DNA from: Polaribacter cellanae
GTDB taxonomy: Bacteria; Bacteroidota; Bacteroidia; Flavobacteriales; Flavobacteriaceae
DNA: 64,000 nucleotides
Assembly: GCF_017569185.1 (NCBI RefSeq)
Contig: NZ_CP071869.1
Coordinates: 434,001 to 498,000 of the forward strand
Reading direction: 5' to 3'
Positions 35,190 through 43,688 of this stretch are shown here, in pieces. The notes beneath the pieces were generated by a model. It saw only the letters and a program-made list of their open reading frames with translations, searched no databases and was not told the origin of the DNA. The stretch's first letter is position 1; each line of letters begins with the position of its first letter. A program made the position numbers and the translations under genes.

Positions 35190-35280
35190 GCTTTCGCTAC
35201 TCGCTTTTTTTGCCAGAAAACTGGCAAAAAAGAGCTCAAACAGACCACTCAATCAGGGCTAGACTTGTTTGCAAACTTTT
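35190..35280. repeat. Dispersed intergenic repeat, family B, copy 2
   Basis: TTTCGCTACTCGC, T-run, hairpin (TGCCAG/CTGGCA), A-run with GAGCTCAAA, and TTTGCAAACTTT in the same order as at 24566-24660. Confidence 0.6.
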
Positions 35281-35376
35281 TGTCAATTCCTTTCAGGTAA
35301 ATGCTTGTAAAGTAAATACAATATGGATTCCTGTTGGAATTTATCTTGATCGAAGTCGAAAGGCAGGAATAACAAA

Positions 35377-36057
35377 TTAACCCAACAACTTCAACAATTT
35401 ATCCGTTCCAGAACTTGCAATATCACTAATAATCGTTAAATTGTTAAAATCGTTTTTAGAAACAGAAGGTTTTGGGTCTATAAAGTAAATGGCTGTATTG
35501 GGTTTTACGTAATTTACCAAACTTGCAGCAGGATACACTTGCATAGAGGTTCCAATAATTACTAAAATATCTGCGGTTTGGGTGATTTCTAAAGCTTTGT
35601 CTAACATAGGTACCATTTCTCCAAACCAAACAATATGTGGCCTTAACTGACTTTTATTTTTACATAAATCTCCTAAAACCAACTCTTTTTTCCATTCTAA
35701 AATATCATTTTCGTGCTTAGAACTTCTCACTTTTAATAATTCTCCATGTAAATGCGTAACATTCTTACTCCCAGCTCTTTCGTGTAAATCATCCACATTC
35801 TGAGTGATAATTTCAACATGAAAATCTTGCTCAAATGCAACTAAATTAAAATGCGCTTTGTTAGGGGAAACTTCTAATAACTGCTTTCTACGTTCATTAT
35901 AAAAATTTAAAACCAATTTAGGATTTCTTGCAAAACCTTCTGGAGTTGCAACTTCCATAACATCATGCCCTTCCCACAAACCATCTGCATCTCTAAACGT
36001 ATTTATGCCACTTTCCGCAGAAATTCCTGCACCTGTTAAAACAACTATTTTTTTCAT
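35377..36057 (-). CDS. cobB: Sir2-family NAD-dependent protein deacylase
   Basis: A 226-residue sirtuin. NAD-binding motifs are LTGAGISAESGINTFRD (about 7-23), TQNVDDLHERAG and IIGTSMQVYPAASL; the catalytic His is in THLHGEL. FYNERRKQ (about 53-60) carries the Tyr and Arg that mark class III (SIRT5-like desuccinylase/deacetylase) enzymes. The four zinc-binding cysteines are missing: only LGDLCKNKS has one Cys. That is seen in other flavobacterial CobB proteins. The start is ATG 36057 (the preceding TTG is 1 codon earlier). Divergent from trmH. Confidence 0.9.
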   Translation of the reverse strand: MKKIVVLTGAGISAESGINTFRDADGLWEGHDVMEVATPEGFARNPKLVLNFYNERRKQLLEVSPNKAHFNLVAFEQDFHVEIITQNVDDLHERAGSKNVTHLHGELLKVRSSKHENDILEWKKELVLGDLCKNKSQLRPHIVWFGEMVPMLDKALEITQTADILVIIGTSMQVYPAASLVNYVKPNTAIYFIDPKPSVSKNDFNNLTIISDIASSGTDKLLKLLG

Positions 36058-36104
36058 CAATTAAAATGTTTTGTAAATTGTATTTAGAGTAAAAATAATA
36101 GTTT

Positions 36105-36112
36105 TAAGTTTG
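36105..36112 (+). promoter_or_regulatory. -7 element 4 bases before trmH ATG
   Basis: TAAGTTTG fits TAnnTTTG and ends at 36112, 4 bases before ATG 36117. It predicts a leaderless or nearly leaderless trmH message. Confidence 0.55.
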
Positions 36113-36116
36113 TTTT

Positions 36117-36788
36117 ATGATAGATGAAAAATTATTAACCTATTTCGAAGGTTTTTTAACAGAAAAAAGAAAATCACTCTTCAAAAGAATTTTAGAAGAC
36201 AGAACAAGACATTTTACAGTCGTTTTAGAGGATATTTATCAAGCACACAATGCAAGTGCAGTGGTTAGAACTTGCGATATTTTTGGAGTGCAAGATGTAC
36301 ACGCAATCGAAAATAAATACACAAATAAAGTTTCTAGACATGTTGCAAAGGGTTCTCAGAAATGGCTGAGTCAGTATAACTATAGAGAAGATGGAGATAA
36401 CACAAAAGAATGTTTACATAAACTAAAACAAGAGGGTTATAAAATTATTGCAACCACGCCACACAACGATTCTTGTTTATTACAGGATTTTGATATTTCA
36501 AAAAAATCGGCTTTTGTATTTGGGGTAGAAAAGGAGGGAGTTTCCGAAACTGTGAAAGAACAAGCAGACGGATTTCTAAAAATACCAATGGTAGGTTTTA
36601 CAGAAAGTTTAAATATTTCTGTAGCAGCTGCAATTATTTTACAAGATGTAACTACGAAACTTCGAAATTCTAATGTGAAATGGCAGTTATCAACAAAAGA
36701 AAAAGAAATTTTGTATTTTAATTGGGTAAAAAAGACCATTAAAAATGTCGATAAAATTGAAGAACGTTATCATCACAATTTAGAATAA
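36117..36788 (+). CDS. trmH: SpoU-family tRNA 2'-O-methyltransferase (TrmH-like)
   Basis: A 223-residue SPOUT-class enzyme, probably methylating G18 of tRNA. The N-terminal part has FKRILEDRTRHFTVVLEDIYQAHNASAVVRTCDIFGV (core QAHNASAVVRTCDIFGVQ), SRHVAKGSQKWL, and knot motifs VFGVEKEGVSE and FTESLNISVAAAIIL. The N-x4-R and knot motifs fit TrmH better than RlmB. Starts directly after a -7 element. Divergent from the sirtuin gene. Confidence 0.88.
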   Translation: MIDEKLLTYFEGFLTEKRKSLFKRILEDRTRHFTVVLEDIYQAHNASAVVRTCDIFGVQDVHAIENKYTNKVSRHVAKGSQKWLSQYNYREDGDNTKECLHKLKQEGYKIIATTPHNDSCLLQDFDISKKSAFVFGVEKEGVSETVKEQADGFLKIPMVGFTESLNISVAAAIILQDVTTKLRNSNVKWQLSTKEKEILYFNWVKKTIKNVDKIEERYHHNLE

Positions 36789-36896
36789 TGAACCCAAAAG
36801 TAGCAGAATACCAACATAAGAATAATACATATTTTTTTCATTTTTAAGGTGTAATTACTTTTCTAATTTATAAACAATTTAATACCATAGCTTTTT

Positions 36897-36904
36897 TATC
36901 TTTG
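36897..36904 (+). promoter_or_regulatory. -7 element 4 bases before the 36909 gene
   Basis: TATCTTTG fits TAnnTTTG and ends 4 bases before ATG 36909, a further case of a predicted leaderless message. Confidence 0.55.
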
Positions 36905-36908
36905 CAAT

Positions 36909-37289
36909 ATGAGTGATTTTAAAAACCTATTTAAAACATTACAAGAAAGTTTAAAAAACGATGTGTTTGTAAAACTAACTTTAAGCAAGGCTTTAAGAAA
37001 GAGCGAAGGTTTGTTAAATGTGTATATGCGTTTACAAATTATTGAAGGAAAACAAGTTTTTGAGTTTAAATATCGTTATAAAAATGAAGAAAAATACAAG
37101 CATTTTTTTATAGAAGAAGCAATTGCAGAAATAAAAAAATTATTACTCAATACTTTTAGAACAGGAACTCTATTCACTTTAAACGAAGATTTAATTGTGT
37201 TAGTTTCTAAAAAGAAATTGGTTTCTTACCGAGAAAATTACCCAAGTTTTAAAAACAAGTTACCAGAAATTGCCCCTCAAAAATTATAA
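36909..37289 (+). CDS. Small protein resembling the N-terminal domain of a SAM methyltransferase family
   Basis: A 126-residue cytosolic protein with VFVKLTLSKALRKSEGLLNVYMR, FKYRYKNEEKYKHFF and EEAIAEIKKLLLNTFRTGTLFTL. This order recalls the N-terminal accessory domain of a Bacteroidota class I methyltransferase family (KLTLS...LKN-Y-R...-F-YRY-T), from memory. In that family a catalytic domain with a glycine-rich motif follows; here the protein ends and a convergent gene begins 2 bases later. So it is either an orphan domain or a truncated gene that kept its promoter. Function unknown. Confidence 0.6.
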   Translation: MSDFKNLFKTLQESLKNDVFVKLTLSKALRKSEGLLNVYMRLQIIEGKQVFEFKYRYKNEEKYKHFFIEEAIAEIKKLLLNTFRTGTLFTLNEDLIVLVSKKKLVSYRENYPSFKNKLPEIAPQKL

Positions 37290-37291
37290 TT

Positions 37292-37834
37292 TTATCTTTT
37301 TAAAGTAAATTGATCTTTAATATTCTGTATATCTTTTTCTGAAATATTTTTGGCAGATTTTTTTATTTTTTTTATAAAAGAAGCTACTTCCTCAACACTT
37401 GCTGGGCCTCCCAAATTTTGATTCTTATCATTAAAAGAATCTGTAATTAAATTTAAATTAGCATCTAAAATTACCCAAAAAGGCAAACCAGCTTTATCTC
37501 CACCATATTTTTTTAATAATTCTGTGGAACCAGGATTCTCTAAATGTTTATTTTTTTTAGATTCTTTAACTACAATAGGTACAATTACATAATTATTATT
37601 AAAGAATTCTCTAGTTCCTTTCGCTTTTATGTCTTTTGTCATTTTATGACACCAACCACACCAAGAAGCTTCAAATTTTATAAAAATAGCTTTTCCTTCT
37701 TTTTGAGCAGTTGTTTTTGCTTCGTTTAAAAGCTCGTCAGTAGATTTTTGAGAAAAAGCATTTAAAGAGATAAATGCAAATAAAAGAGTGTTAAGTGTTA
37801 TTTTTTTTAAAACCATTGGGTATATTTTAGACAT
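37292..37834 (-). CDS. Secreted thioredoxin-fold protein
   Basis: A protein of 180 residues from ATG 37834 (or 174 from ATG 37816, where the signal peptide MVLKKITLNTLLFAFISLNAFS begins; that ATG is also plausible). The active site is FEASWCGWCHKMTKD (C-x2-C), and GLPFWVILDANLNLI has the conserved cis-Pro. The WCGWCHK form is typical of DUF255/thioredoxin_7 proteins. It acts in the periplasm. A -33/-7 pair (TTTG ... TATATTTA on the minus strand, about 37845-37882) lies upstream, so the longer frame from 37885 is not used. Confidence 0.82.
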   Translation of the reverse strand: MSKIYPMVLKKITLNTLLFAFISLNAFSQKSTDELLNEAKTTAQKEGKAIFIKFEASWCGWCHKMTKDIKAKGTREFFNNNYVIVPIVVKESKKNKHLENPGSTELLKKYGGDKAGLPFWVILDANLNLITDSFNDKNQNLGGPASVEEVASFIKKIKKSAKNISEKDIQNIKDQFTLKR

Positions 37835-37885
37835 TAAAAGAAATACATTTATATTAAATATATTTAAAATATTTGTAACAGACAA

Positions 37886-38124
37886 ACTTAAACTTTAAAA
37901 AAACTATTTTTTGTCACAAATGCAAAAATTTCTAATTTTTATTAGTTAAGTATTCAAAAAAAATATCACAAATAAAAACTTTTTGGTGTAATTTTTTATT
38001 TTTTAAAATACAAAGTAGTATTCGTGAATTTAACCTTTAAAAATTAAGAATTTCTTATAAAAATTAAACATATTTATCAATATTGATAAATTTTATTAAA
38101 TTAACTTAAATTTTACAAGTATCC
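37886..38124. other. Intergenic region before the his promoter
   Basis: Very AT-rich, with stops in all frames and several long A and T runs. It separates the divergent thioredoxin gene from the his operon. No coding content or repeat family was recognised. Confidence 0.5.
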
Positions 38125-38157
38125 TTTGTATTTTAAAAAATAAAATTAAGATATTTG
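38125..38157 (+). promoter_or_regulatory. Promoter of the histidine operon
   Basis: TTTG at 38125-38128, 21 bases, then GATATTTG at 38150-38157 (6 of 6 at the conserved TTTG core, A at position 2, G in place of the first T). The his leader peptide ATG follows 17 bases later. Confidence 0.55.
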
Positions 38158-38173
38158 CATAACAAATAAAATT

Positions 38174-38230
38174 ATGAACTTTATTCAATCACATCATCGT
38201 CATTTTTACAATTGCAATCAAGCGATTTAA
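38174..38230 (+). CDS. hisL: His operon leader peptide
   Basis: An 18-codon open frame MNFIQSHHRHFYNCNQAI with three His in four codons (HHRH), starting 17 bases after the promoter and ending 31 bases before a terminator hairpin. This is the arrangement of a transcription attenuation leader: ribosomes stall at the His codons when charged tRNA-His is scarce, which lets the operon be transcribed. It precedes hisG directly. Confidence 0.8.
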   Translation: MNFIQSHHRHFYNCNQAI

Positions 38231-38260
38231 AAATGTATTGAATAAAAATCAGCATATTTT

Positions 38261-38293
38261 AAAAACCCGTTTGAGCAAATCAAACGGGTTTTT
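38261..38293 (+). terminator. Attenuator hairpin of the his operon
   Basis: ACCCGTTTG (38265-38273), loop AGCAAAT, CAAACGGGT (38281-38289), then T-run; a 9-bp perfect stem preceded by five A. The loop bases with one stem base, GAGCAAAT (38273-38280), can also pair with ATTTGCTC at 38305-38312, which would compete with this stem. A further weak hairpin (TTTAAAAATG/CATATTTTAAA, about 38226-38262) is upstream. Confidence 0.8.
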
Positions 38294-38334
38294 ATTTAAA
38301 ATCTATTTGCTCAGGCATAAAAAAAATAAAAATA

Positions 38335-39192
38335 ATGAGTAATTTAAGAATTGCAGTACAAAAGTCTGGTAGATTAAATGAAGATTCTATGAATATCTTA
38401 AAAGATATCGGAATTTCTATCGACAATGGAAAAGATCAATTAAAAGCAGCTGCCAGAAATTTTCCTGTGGAAGTTTTCTATTTAAGAAATGGCGATATTC
38501 CTCAATACTTACGAGATGGAGTAGTAGATGCCGCAATTATTGGAGAAAACATTTTAATAGAAAAAGGCAGTGATTTAGCCTTTATAGAACGTTTAGGATT
38601 CTCTAAATGTAAAGTTTCAATCGCTGTTCCAAAAGAATCGAAAGCAAATTCTTTAAAAGATTTAGACGGAAAAAGAATTGCAACTTCGTATCCAGAAACT
38701 GTAAGGAAATATTTAAAAGAATACAATTTAGACGCACAATTACATATTATTAATGGTTCTGTAGAAATTGCCCCAAATATTGGTTTGGCAGATGGAATTT
38801 GCGATATCGTTTCCAGTGGAAGTACTTTGTTTAAAAATGGATTAAAAGAGATTGAGGTTTTATTAAAATCGGAAGCAGTTTTGGCAGTTTCCCCACAAAT
38901 TTCTAAGGAAAGAAAAGCGATATTAGATAAAATTCAGTTTAGAATTCAGTCCGTTTTAAAAGGTAGAGAATCTAAATACGTATTATTAAACGCACCAAAT
39001 AATAAATTAGATAAAATTTTGTCTTTGTTACCAGGTATGCGAAGTCCTACAGTTTTGCCTTTGGCAGAAAAAGGTTGGAGCTCTGTGCATACAGTTGTTA
39101 CTAAAAATAAATTTTGGGATATTATCGAAGATTTAAAAGCCAATGGAGCAGAAGGAATTTTAGTTTGTCCAATTGAAAAAATGGTGCTTTAA
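38335..39192 (+). CDS. hisG: ATP phosphoribosyltransferase (long form)
   Basis: A 285-residue long-form HisG, which condenses ATP and PRPP in the first step of histidine synthesis. LRIAVQKSGRLNEDSMNIL (start), VVDAAIIGENI, RIATSYPETVRKYL, and the PRPP motif GICDIVSSGSTL are present. The C-terminal regulatory domain (about 215-285, KYVLLNAPNNKLDKI...SPTVLPLAEKGW) binds histidine for feedback inhibition. First gene of the operon after the attenuator; 250 bases with dispersed repeats separate it from hisD. Confidence 0.97.
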   Translation: MSNLRIAVQKSGRLNEDSMNILKDIGISIDNGKDQLKAAARNFPVEVFYLRNGDIPQYLRDGVVDAAIIGENILIEKGSDLAFIERLGFSKCKVSIAVPKESKANSLKDLDGKRIATSYPETVRKYLKEYNLDAQLHIINGSVEIAPNIGLADGICDIVSSGSTLFKNGLKEIEVLLKSEAVLAVSPQISKERKAILDKIQFRIQSVLKGRESKYVLLNAPNNKLDKILSLLPGMRSPTVLPLAEKGWSSVHTVVTKNKFWDIIEDLKANGAEGILVCPIEKMVL

Positions 39193-39261
39193 TTTTTCGA
39201 AAGAAAAAATTAAAATATGTTGAACTTGTTTCAGCATCTAAAGTTTTAAAAGTTGAACAAT

Positions 39262-39345
39262 TTTTTGGGCGTTTTAACGGGCTTTTCACTATATCTTTTT
39301 TCAAAAAAGAAAAAAGGATGCTGTTTCAATCCCTAACGCTCACGC
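39262..39345. repeat. REP-like intergenic element, family C
   Basis: GGGCGTTTTAACGGGCTTTTC, a hairpin formed by TCTTTTTTC and GAAAAAAGGA, then CTGTTTCAATCCCTAACGC. I recall closely related words between genes of many flavobacterial genomes. It lies inside the his operon between hisG and hisD. Confidence 0.55.
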
Positions 39346-39359
39346 AAGTTTAAAAACTT

Positions 39360-39386
39360 CCTGTAAGGTTTTTAAAACCTTGCAGG
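39360..39386. repeat. CCTGCAAGG-type intergenic palindrome, copy 2
   Basis: CCTGTAAGG and CCTTGCAGG arms around TTTTTAAAA. Same family as 35129-35155. The word AACCTTGCAGG recurs at 39420-39430, just before hisD. Confidence 0.6.
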
Positions 39387-39442
39387 TCTAAAAATAAACA
39401 ATAAATACCTACAAAGTTAACCTTGCAGGAAAAAGATAAAAA

Positions 39443-40723
39443 ATGAATTTTATAAATAATCCACCAAAAAAAGATTGGAGTAAAATCTTAGAAAGACCTA
39501 CAAAAACTGTCGAGGATATCGAAGGAATTGTAAATGAGGTTTTTATTGAAGTTCAAAAAGAGGGTGACAAAGCCATTTCTAAATACACGCAAAAGTTTGA
39601 CGATGTTTCTTTAGAAAATAATATAGTTTCTGAAAATGAAATTAAAACAGCTATTTTAGAAGTTTCAAATGAATTAAAAGAAGCAATTAAAGTTGCCTAC
39701 AAAAATATTACTGTTTTTCACAAAGCTCAAAAAACCGAAAAAGTTTCTGTAGAAACTACAAATGGAGTTTCTTGTTGGCAAGAAAAAAGACCCATTCAAA
39801 AAGTAGGTTTGTATATCCCTGGAGGAACTGCACCGCTTTTTTCAACAGTTTTAATGTTGGCGATTCCTGCTCAAATTGCTGGTTGTAAGGAAGTTGTATT
39901 ATGTTCTCCACCAAATAAAGAAGGGAAAATTCACCCAGCAATCTTATTTACAGCTAATTTATGTGGCGTTACTAAAATTATTAAAGTTGGCGGAATTCAA
40001 GCTGTTGCAGGACTTACTTTCGGAACAGAAACAATACCACAAGTATATAAAATTTTCGGGCCAGGAAATCAATTTGTAACTGTTGCAAAACAATTAGCAA
40101 CAAAATACGGAGTGGCCATAGATATGCCAGCAGGTCCAAGTGAATTATTAGTAGTTGCAGACGATACTGCAAATGCAAGTTATGTGGCTTCCGATTTATT
40201 GAGTCAGGCAGAACATGGAGCAGACAGTCAGGTTATTTTAGTTTCTACTTCAAAAAAGCTAATAAATAAAGTTTCGAATGAGATACAAAAACAACTCTTA
40301 AATTTGCCAAGAATAGCAATTGCTACAAAAGCCATTGCAAATTCTAAATCTATTTTTGTTAAAAATGATGCAATTGCTTTAGAGTTGATTAATAAATATG
40401 GCCCAGAACACTTTATTGTTTGTACAAATAATAACAATTTTTATATAAATCATATCGAAAATGCAGGTTCTGTATTTATTGGAAATTATACACCAGAAAG
40501 TGCAGGAGATTATGCATCAGGAACCAACCATACATTACCAACAAATGGGTTTAGTAAAGCGTATTCTGGCGTAAATTTAGATAGTTTTACAAAAAGTATT
40601 ACTTTTCAAAAAATAACAAAAGAAGGAATTTTAAATATTGGAAATTCTATAGAGTTAATGGCAGAAGCAGAAGGTTTACAGGCTCATAAAAATGCAGTTT
40701 CAATTCGTTTAAAAGAGTTATAA
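39443..40723 (+). CDS. hisD: Histidinol dehydrogenase
   Basis: A 426-residue zinc enzyme that oxidises histidinol to histidine in two NAD steps. VGLYIPGGTAPLFSTVLMLA, FGPGNQFVTVAKQL, DMPAGPSELLVVADD, and DLLSQAEHGADSQVIL carry the substrate and zinc ligands (Gln-Ala-Glu-His), and YGPEHFIV and GTNHTLPT are the conserved His sites. Second structural gene of the operon. Confidence 0.97.
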   Translation: MNFINNPPKKDWSKILERPTKTVEDIEGIVNEVFIEVQKEGDKAISKYTQKFDDVSLENNIVSENEIKTAILEVSNELKEAIKVAYKNITVFHKAQKTEKVSVETTNGVSCWQEKRPIQKVGLYIPGGTAPLFSTVLMLAIPAQIAGCKEVVLCSPPNKEGKIHPAILFTANLCGVTKIIKVGGIQAVAGLTFGTETIPQVYKIFGPGNQFVTVAKQLATKYGVAIDMPAGPSELLVVADDTANASYVASDLLSQAEHGADSQVILVSTSKKLINKVSNEIQKQLLNLPRIAIATKAIANSKSIFVKNDAIALELINKYGPEHFIVCTNNNNFYINHIENAGSVFIGNYTPESAGDYASGTNHTLPTNGFSKAYSGVNLDSFTKSITFQKITKEGILNIGNSIELMAEAEGLQAHKNAVSIRLKEL

Positions 40724-40763
40724 AATTAGTGTAACATTTTTCGCAAAAACTAGTCTTTTAAGT

Positions 40764-41819
40764 ATGAAATCAACCTTTAATATAAACAATTTAGTAAGGC
40801 AAAATATTAAGAATATTACACCTTATTCGTCAGCTAGAGATGAATATAAAGACATTTCTACTGATCAAATGATCTTTTTAGATGCCAATGAAAACCCTTT
40901 TGAAAATGGTGTAAATAGGTATCCTGATCCGCAACAAATTAGCGTAAAGAAAAACATTTCTAAATGTAAAAATATAGATGAAAAAAACATCCTTTTAGGA
41001 AATGGAAGTGACGAAGTTTTAGACTTAATTTTTAGAGCTTTCTGTGAGCCAAAAGAAGATAATGTAATAACATTGCCACCAACTTATGGAATGTACTCGG
41101 TTTTGGCAAATATCAACAATATAGAAAATAGAAAAATTTTATTAGATGAAGAGTTTCAACCTAAAATTGAAAAAATTCTAAGTGCGATTGATACTCATAC
41201 AAAAATTTTATTTTTATGTTCACCAAATAATCCAACAGGAAATTGTTTTTCAGAAGATAAAGTAATTAAATTGCTAAAGAAATTTAACGGTTTGGTGGTT
41301 ATAGATGAAGCGTATATCGATTTTTCTGAACAAGAAGGTTGGTTAAAAAAGATTAAAAAATTCCCGAATTTAATCATCACTCAAACACTGTCAAAAGCTT
41401 ATGGTTTGGCAGGTATTCGATTAGGAGTTTGTTATGCATCAAAAGAAATTATTAAAATTCTAAATAACATAAAACCACCATACAATGTAAACGAGCTAAC
41501 GCAGCAAAAAGCAGTAGAACGTTTACATAATTATGAAGATGTTAGAAATGAAATTTCACAACTAATTAGCGAAAGAAAAAGATTAAAATACGAATTAGAA
41601 TGTTGTGTTAGTTATATTGAAAAAGTGTATCCTTCTGAAGGTAATTTTTTATTAATTAAGGTAGATGATGCCAATAAACGCTACAATCAATTATTAGAAT
41701 ATGGAGTTGTTGTTCGTAATAGAAGCACACAACCACTGTGTAAAAATTGTTTGAGAATTAGTGTTGGTATTTTAGAAGAAAATTTAAAATTGATTCGTGC
41801 TTTAAAGGCGATTCAGTAA
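40764..41819 (+). CDS. hisC: Histidinol-phosphate aminotransferase
   Basis: A 351-residue PLP enzyme of fold type I that aminates imidazole acetol-phosphate. N-terminal LDANENPFENGVNRYPDP, LGNGSDEVLDLIFRAF, FLCSPNNPTGN, VIDEAYIDFSEQ and the Schiff-base lysine in TQTLSKAYGLAGIRLG are all present; NCLRISVG holds the substrate Arg. Follows hisD by 40 bases, in the same orientation. Confidence 0.97.
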   Translation: MKSTFNINNLVRQNIKNITPYSSARDEYKDISTDQMIFLDANENPFENGVNRYPDPQQISVKKNISKCKNIDEKNILLGNGSDEVLDLIFRAFCEPKEDNVITLPPTYGMYSVLANINNIENRKILLDEEFQPKIEKILSAIDTHTKILFLCSPNNPTGNCFSEDKVIKLLKKFNGLVVIDEAYIDFSEQEGWLKKIKKFPNLIITQTLSKAYGLAGIRLGVCYASKEIIKILNNIKPPYNVNELTQQKAVERLHNYEDVRNEISQLISERKRLKYELECCVSYIEKVYPSEGNFLLIKVDDANKRYNQLLEYGVVVRNRSTQPLCKNCLRISVGILEENLKLIRALKAIQ

Positions 41820-41865
41820 AATAGAATAATCTTAAAATAAGTTTAGGATTATATAACAAAGTTAT

Positions 41866-43002
41866 ATGAAGAAAGTATTATTTATAGACAGAGATGGCAC
41901 TTTGGTGTTAGAACCACCAGTAGATTATCAATTAGATAGTTTAGAAAAGTTAGAATATTACCCCAAAGTATTTCAATATATGGCAAAAATTGCCAAAGAA
42001 TTAAACTACGAATTGGTAATGGTTACCAACCAAGATGGTTTAGGAACAGCTTCTTTTCCTGAAGATACTTTTTGGCCTGCTCAAAATAAAATTATAACTG
42101 CTTTCGAAAAAGAAGGCGTTGTTTTTTCTGAAATATTGATAGATAAAACCTTTCCACATGAAAATGCTCCAACACGAAAACCAAGAACAGGTTTACTAAA
42201 AAAGTATTTTTCTAAAGAGTATGATTTAGAAAATTCGTTTGTTTTAGGAGACAGAATTACAGACATGGAGTTGGCGAAGAATTTAGGGGCAAAAGGTATT
42301 TATTTATCTGAAGATCCAGAATTAGGAGCAGATGAAATAGAAACATCTAAACAAGAAATTTTAAACTGTATTGCATTAACAAGTACAGATTGGCAAGCAA
42401 TTTATGAGTTTTTAAAGTTAGAAGATAGGGTTGCAGAAATTACCAGAAACACGAATGAAACGAAAATTTACATCAAACTAAATTTAGATGGTTCTGGAAA
42501 AAACAATATTTCTACAGGTTTACACTTTTTCGACCATATGTTAGACCAAATTGGGAGACATGGTGCTATGGATTTAACCATTAAAGTAGATGGCGATTTA
42601 GAAGTAGATGAACACCACACCATCGAAGATACCATGATTGCTTTTGGAGAATTGTTTAACAAAGCATTAGGCAATAAATTAGGAATTGAAAGATATGGTT
42701 TTTGTTTGCCAATGGACGATTGTTTAGCGCAAGTTGCAGTAGATTTTGGTGGAAGAAATTGGTTAGAATGGAATGCAGAATTTAAAAGAGAAAAAATAGG
42801 AGATATGCCAACAGAAATGTTTTTTCACTTGTTTAAATCGTTTACGGATGGTGCAAAATGTAATTTAAATATTAAAGCTGAAGGCGTTAACGAACATCAT
42901 AAAATTGAAGGAATTTTTAAAGCTTTTGCAAAAGCAATGAAAATGGCTGTAAAAAGAGATTCAAATAAGATGTTTTTACCATCTACAAAAGGAATGCTTT
43001 AA
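41866..43002 (+). CDS. hisB: Bifunctional histidinol-phosphatase/imidazoleglycerol-phosphate dehydratase
   Basis: A 378-residue fusion. The N-terminal HAD phosphatase (1-165) has [13 protein letters not shown] with the catalytic Asp pair, VTNQDGLG and [16 protein letters not shown]. The C-terminal IGPD domain (about 185-378) has [30 protein letters not shown] and [17 protein letters not shown], the Mn-binding His motifs. It catalyses the dehydration (step 6) and dephosphorylation (step 8). The fusion is normal for Bacteroidota and gamma-proteobacteria. Confidence 0.97.
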   Translation: MKKVLFIDRDGTLVLEPPVDYQLDSLEKLEYYPKVFQYMAKIAKELNYELVMVTNQDGLGTASFPEDTFWPAQNKIITAFEKEGVVFSEILIDKTFPHENAPTRKPRTGLLKKYFSKEYDLENSFVLGDRITDMELAKNLGAKGIYLSEDPELGADEIETSKQEILNCIALTSTDWQAIYEFLKLEDRVAEITRNTNETKIYIKLNLDGSGKNNISTGLHFFDHMLDQIGRHGAMDLTIKVDGDLEVDEHHTIEDTMIAFGELFNKALGNKLGIERYGFCLPMDDCLAQVAVDFGGRNWLEWNAEFKREKIGDMPTEMFFHLFKSFTDGAKCNLNIKAEGVNEHHKIEGIFKAFAKAMKMAVKRDSNKMFLPSTKGML

Positions 43003-43078
43003 AAGAGTGTTGAATTCTAAATTTTTAGTTTTAAGTGAGTTATGCTTAAAACTAAACACTAAAAATTAAAAACTAATT
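43003..43078. repeat. Intercistronic dyad between hisB and hisH
   Basis: AAATTTTTAGTTTTAAG and CTTAAAACTAAACACTAAAAATT flank GTGAGTTATG and can fold into a long hairpin without a following T-run. It belongs to the same class of AT-rich intergenic dyads seen between other his genes. Confidence 0.5.
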
Positions 43079-43666
43079 ATGAAACTCATAATTATAAATT
43101 ACGGAGCAGGAAATATAAAAAGCATTCAGTTTGCTTTTAAAAGATTAGGAGTGGAGGCTATTCTATCAAATAATATCGATGAAATTAGAAAGGCTGATAG
43201 AGTAATTTTTCCAGGAGTTGGAGAAGCAAGTTCTGCAATGAAAATGCTAAAAAAAAGCGGATTAGACAAAATTATTCCGACTTTAAAACAACCTGTTTTA
43301 GGCATTTGTTTAGGAATGCAATTAATGTGTAATTCATCTGAAGAAGGAAACACAAAAGGATTGGGTATTTTTAATGTAGATGTAAAAAGGTTTTCAAATG
43401 CAGTAAAAGTTCCACAAATGGGCTGGAATGTTATTTATGATTTAAAGTCAGATTTATTCAAAGAAATTAAAGACAAAGAATTTATGTATTTGGTACATAG
43501 TTTTTATGTAGAAAACTGTGTAGAATCGATTGCAACAACAGATTATGAAATTGAATATGCATCCGCTTTAAAAAAGGATAATTTTTACGGAGTTCAGTTT
43601 CATCCAGAGAAAAGTGGAGTAGAAGGAAGTAAGATTCTTGAAAATTTCTTAAAGTTAAAAGTTTAA
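43079..43666 (+). CDS. hisH: Imidazole glycerol phosphate synthase subunit HisH
   Basis: A 195-residue glutamine amidotransferase that supplies ammonia to HisF. The nucleophile is in LGICLGMQLMC, preceded by the oxyanion loop FPGVGEASSAM, and the His-Glu pair is in GVQFHPEKSG. Its ATG is preceded by an intergenic dyad (43010-43078). A small four-helix gene sits between it and hisA. Confidence 0.97.
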   Translation: MKLIIINYGAGNIKSIQFAFKRLGVEAILSNNIDEIRKADRVIFPGVGEASSAMKMLKKSGLDKIIPTLKQPVLGICLGMQLMCNSSEEGNTKGLGIFNVDVKRFSNAVKVPQMGWNVIYDLKSDLFKEIKDKEFMYLVHSFYVENCVESIATTDYEIEYASALKKDNFYGVQFHPEKSGVEGSKILENFLKLKV

Positions 43667-43688
43667 TATTAAATATTAGAATTCAGCT

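Noticed and set aside
36788..36850. Short frame MNPKVAEYQHK after trmH
   Set aside because: Only 19 codons, overlaps the stop of trmH and has no terminator or conserved feature, although the first residues recall a DUF1801-type start.
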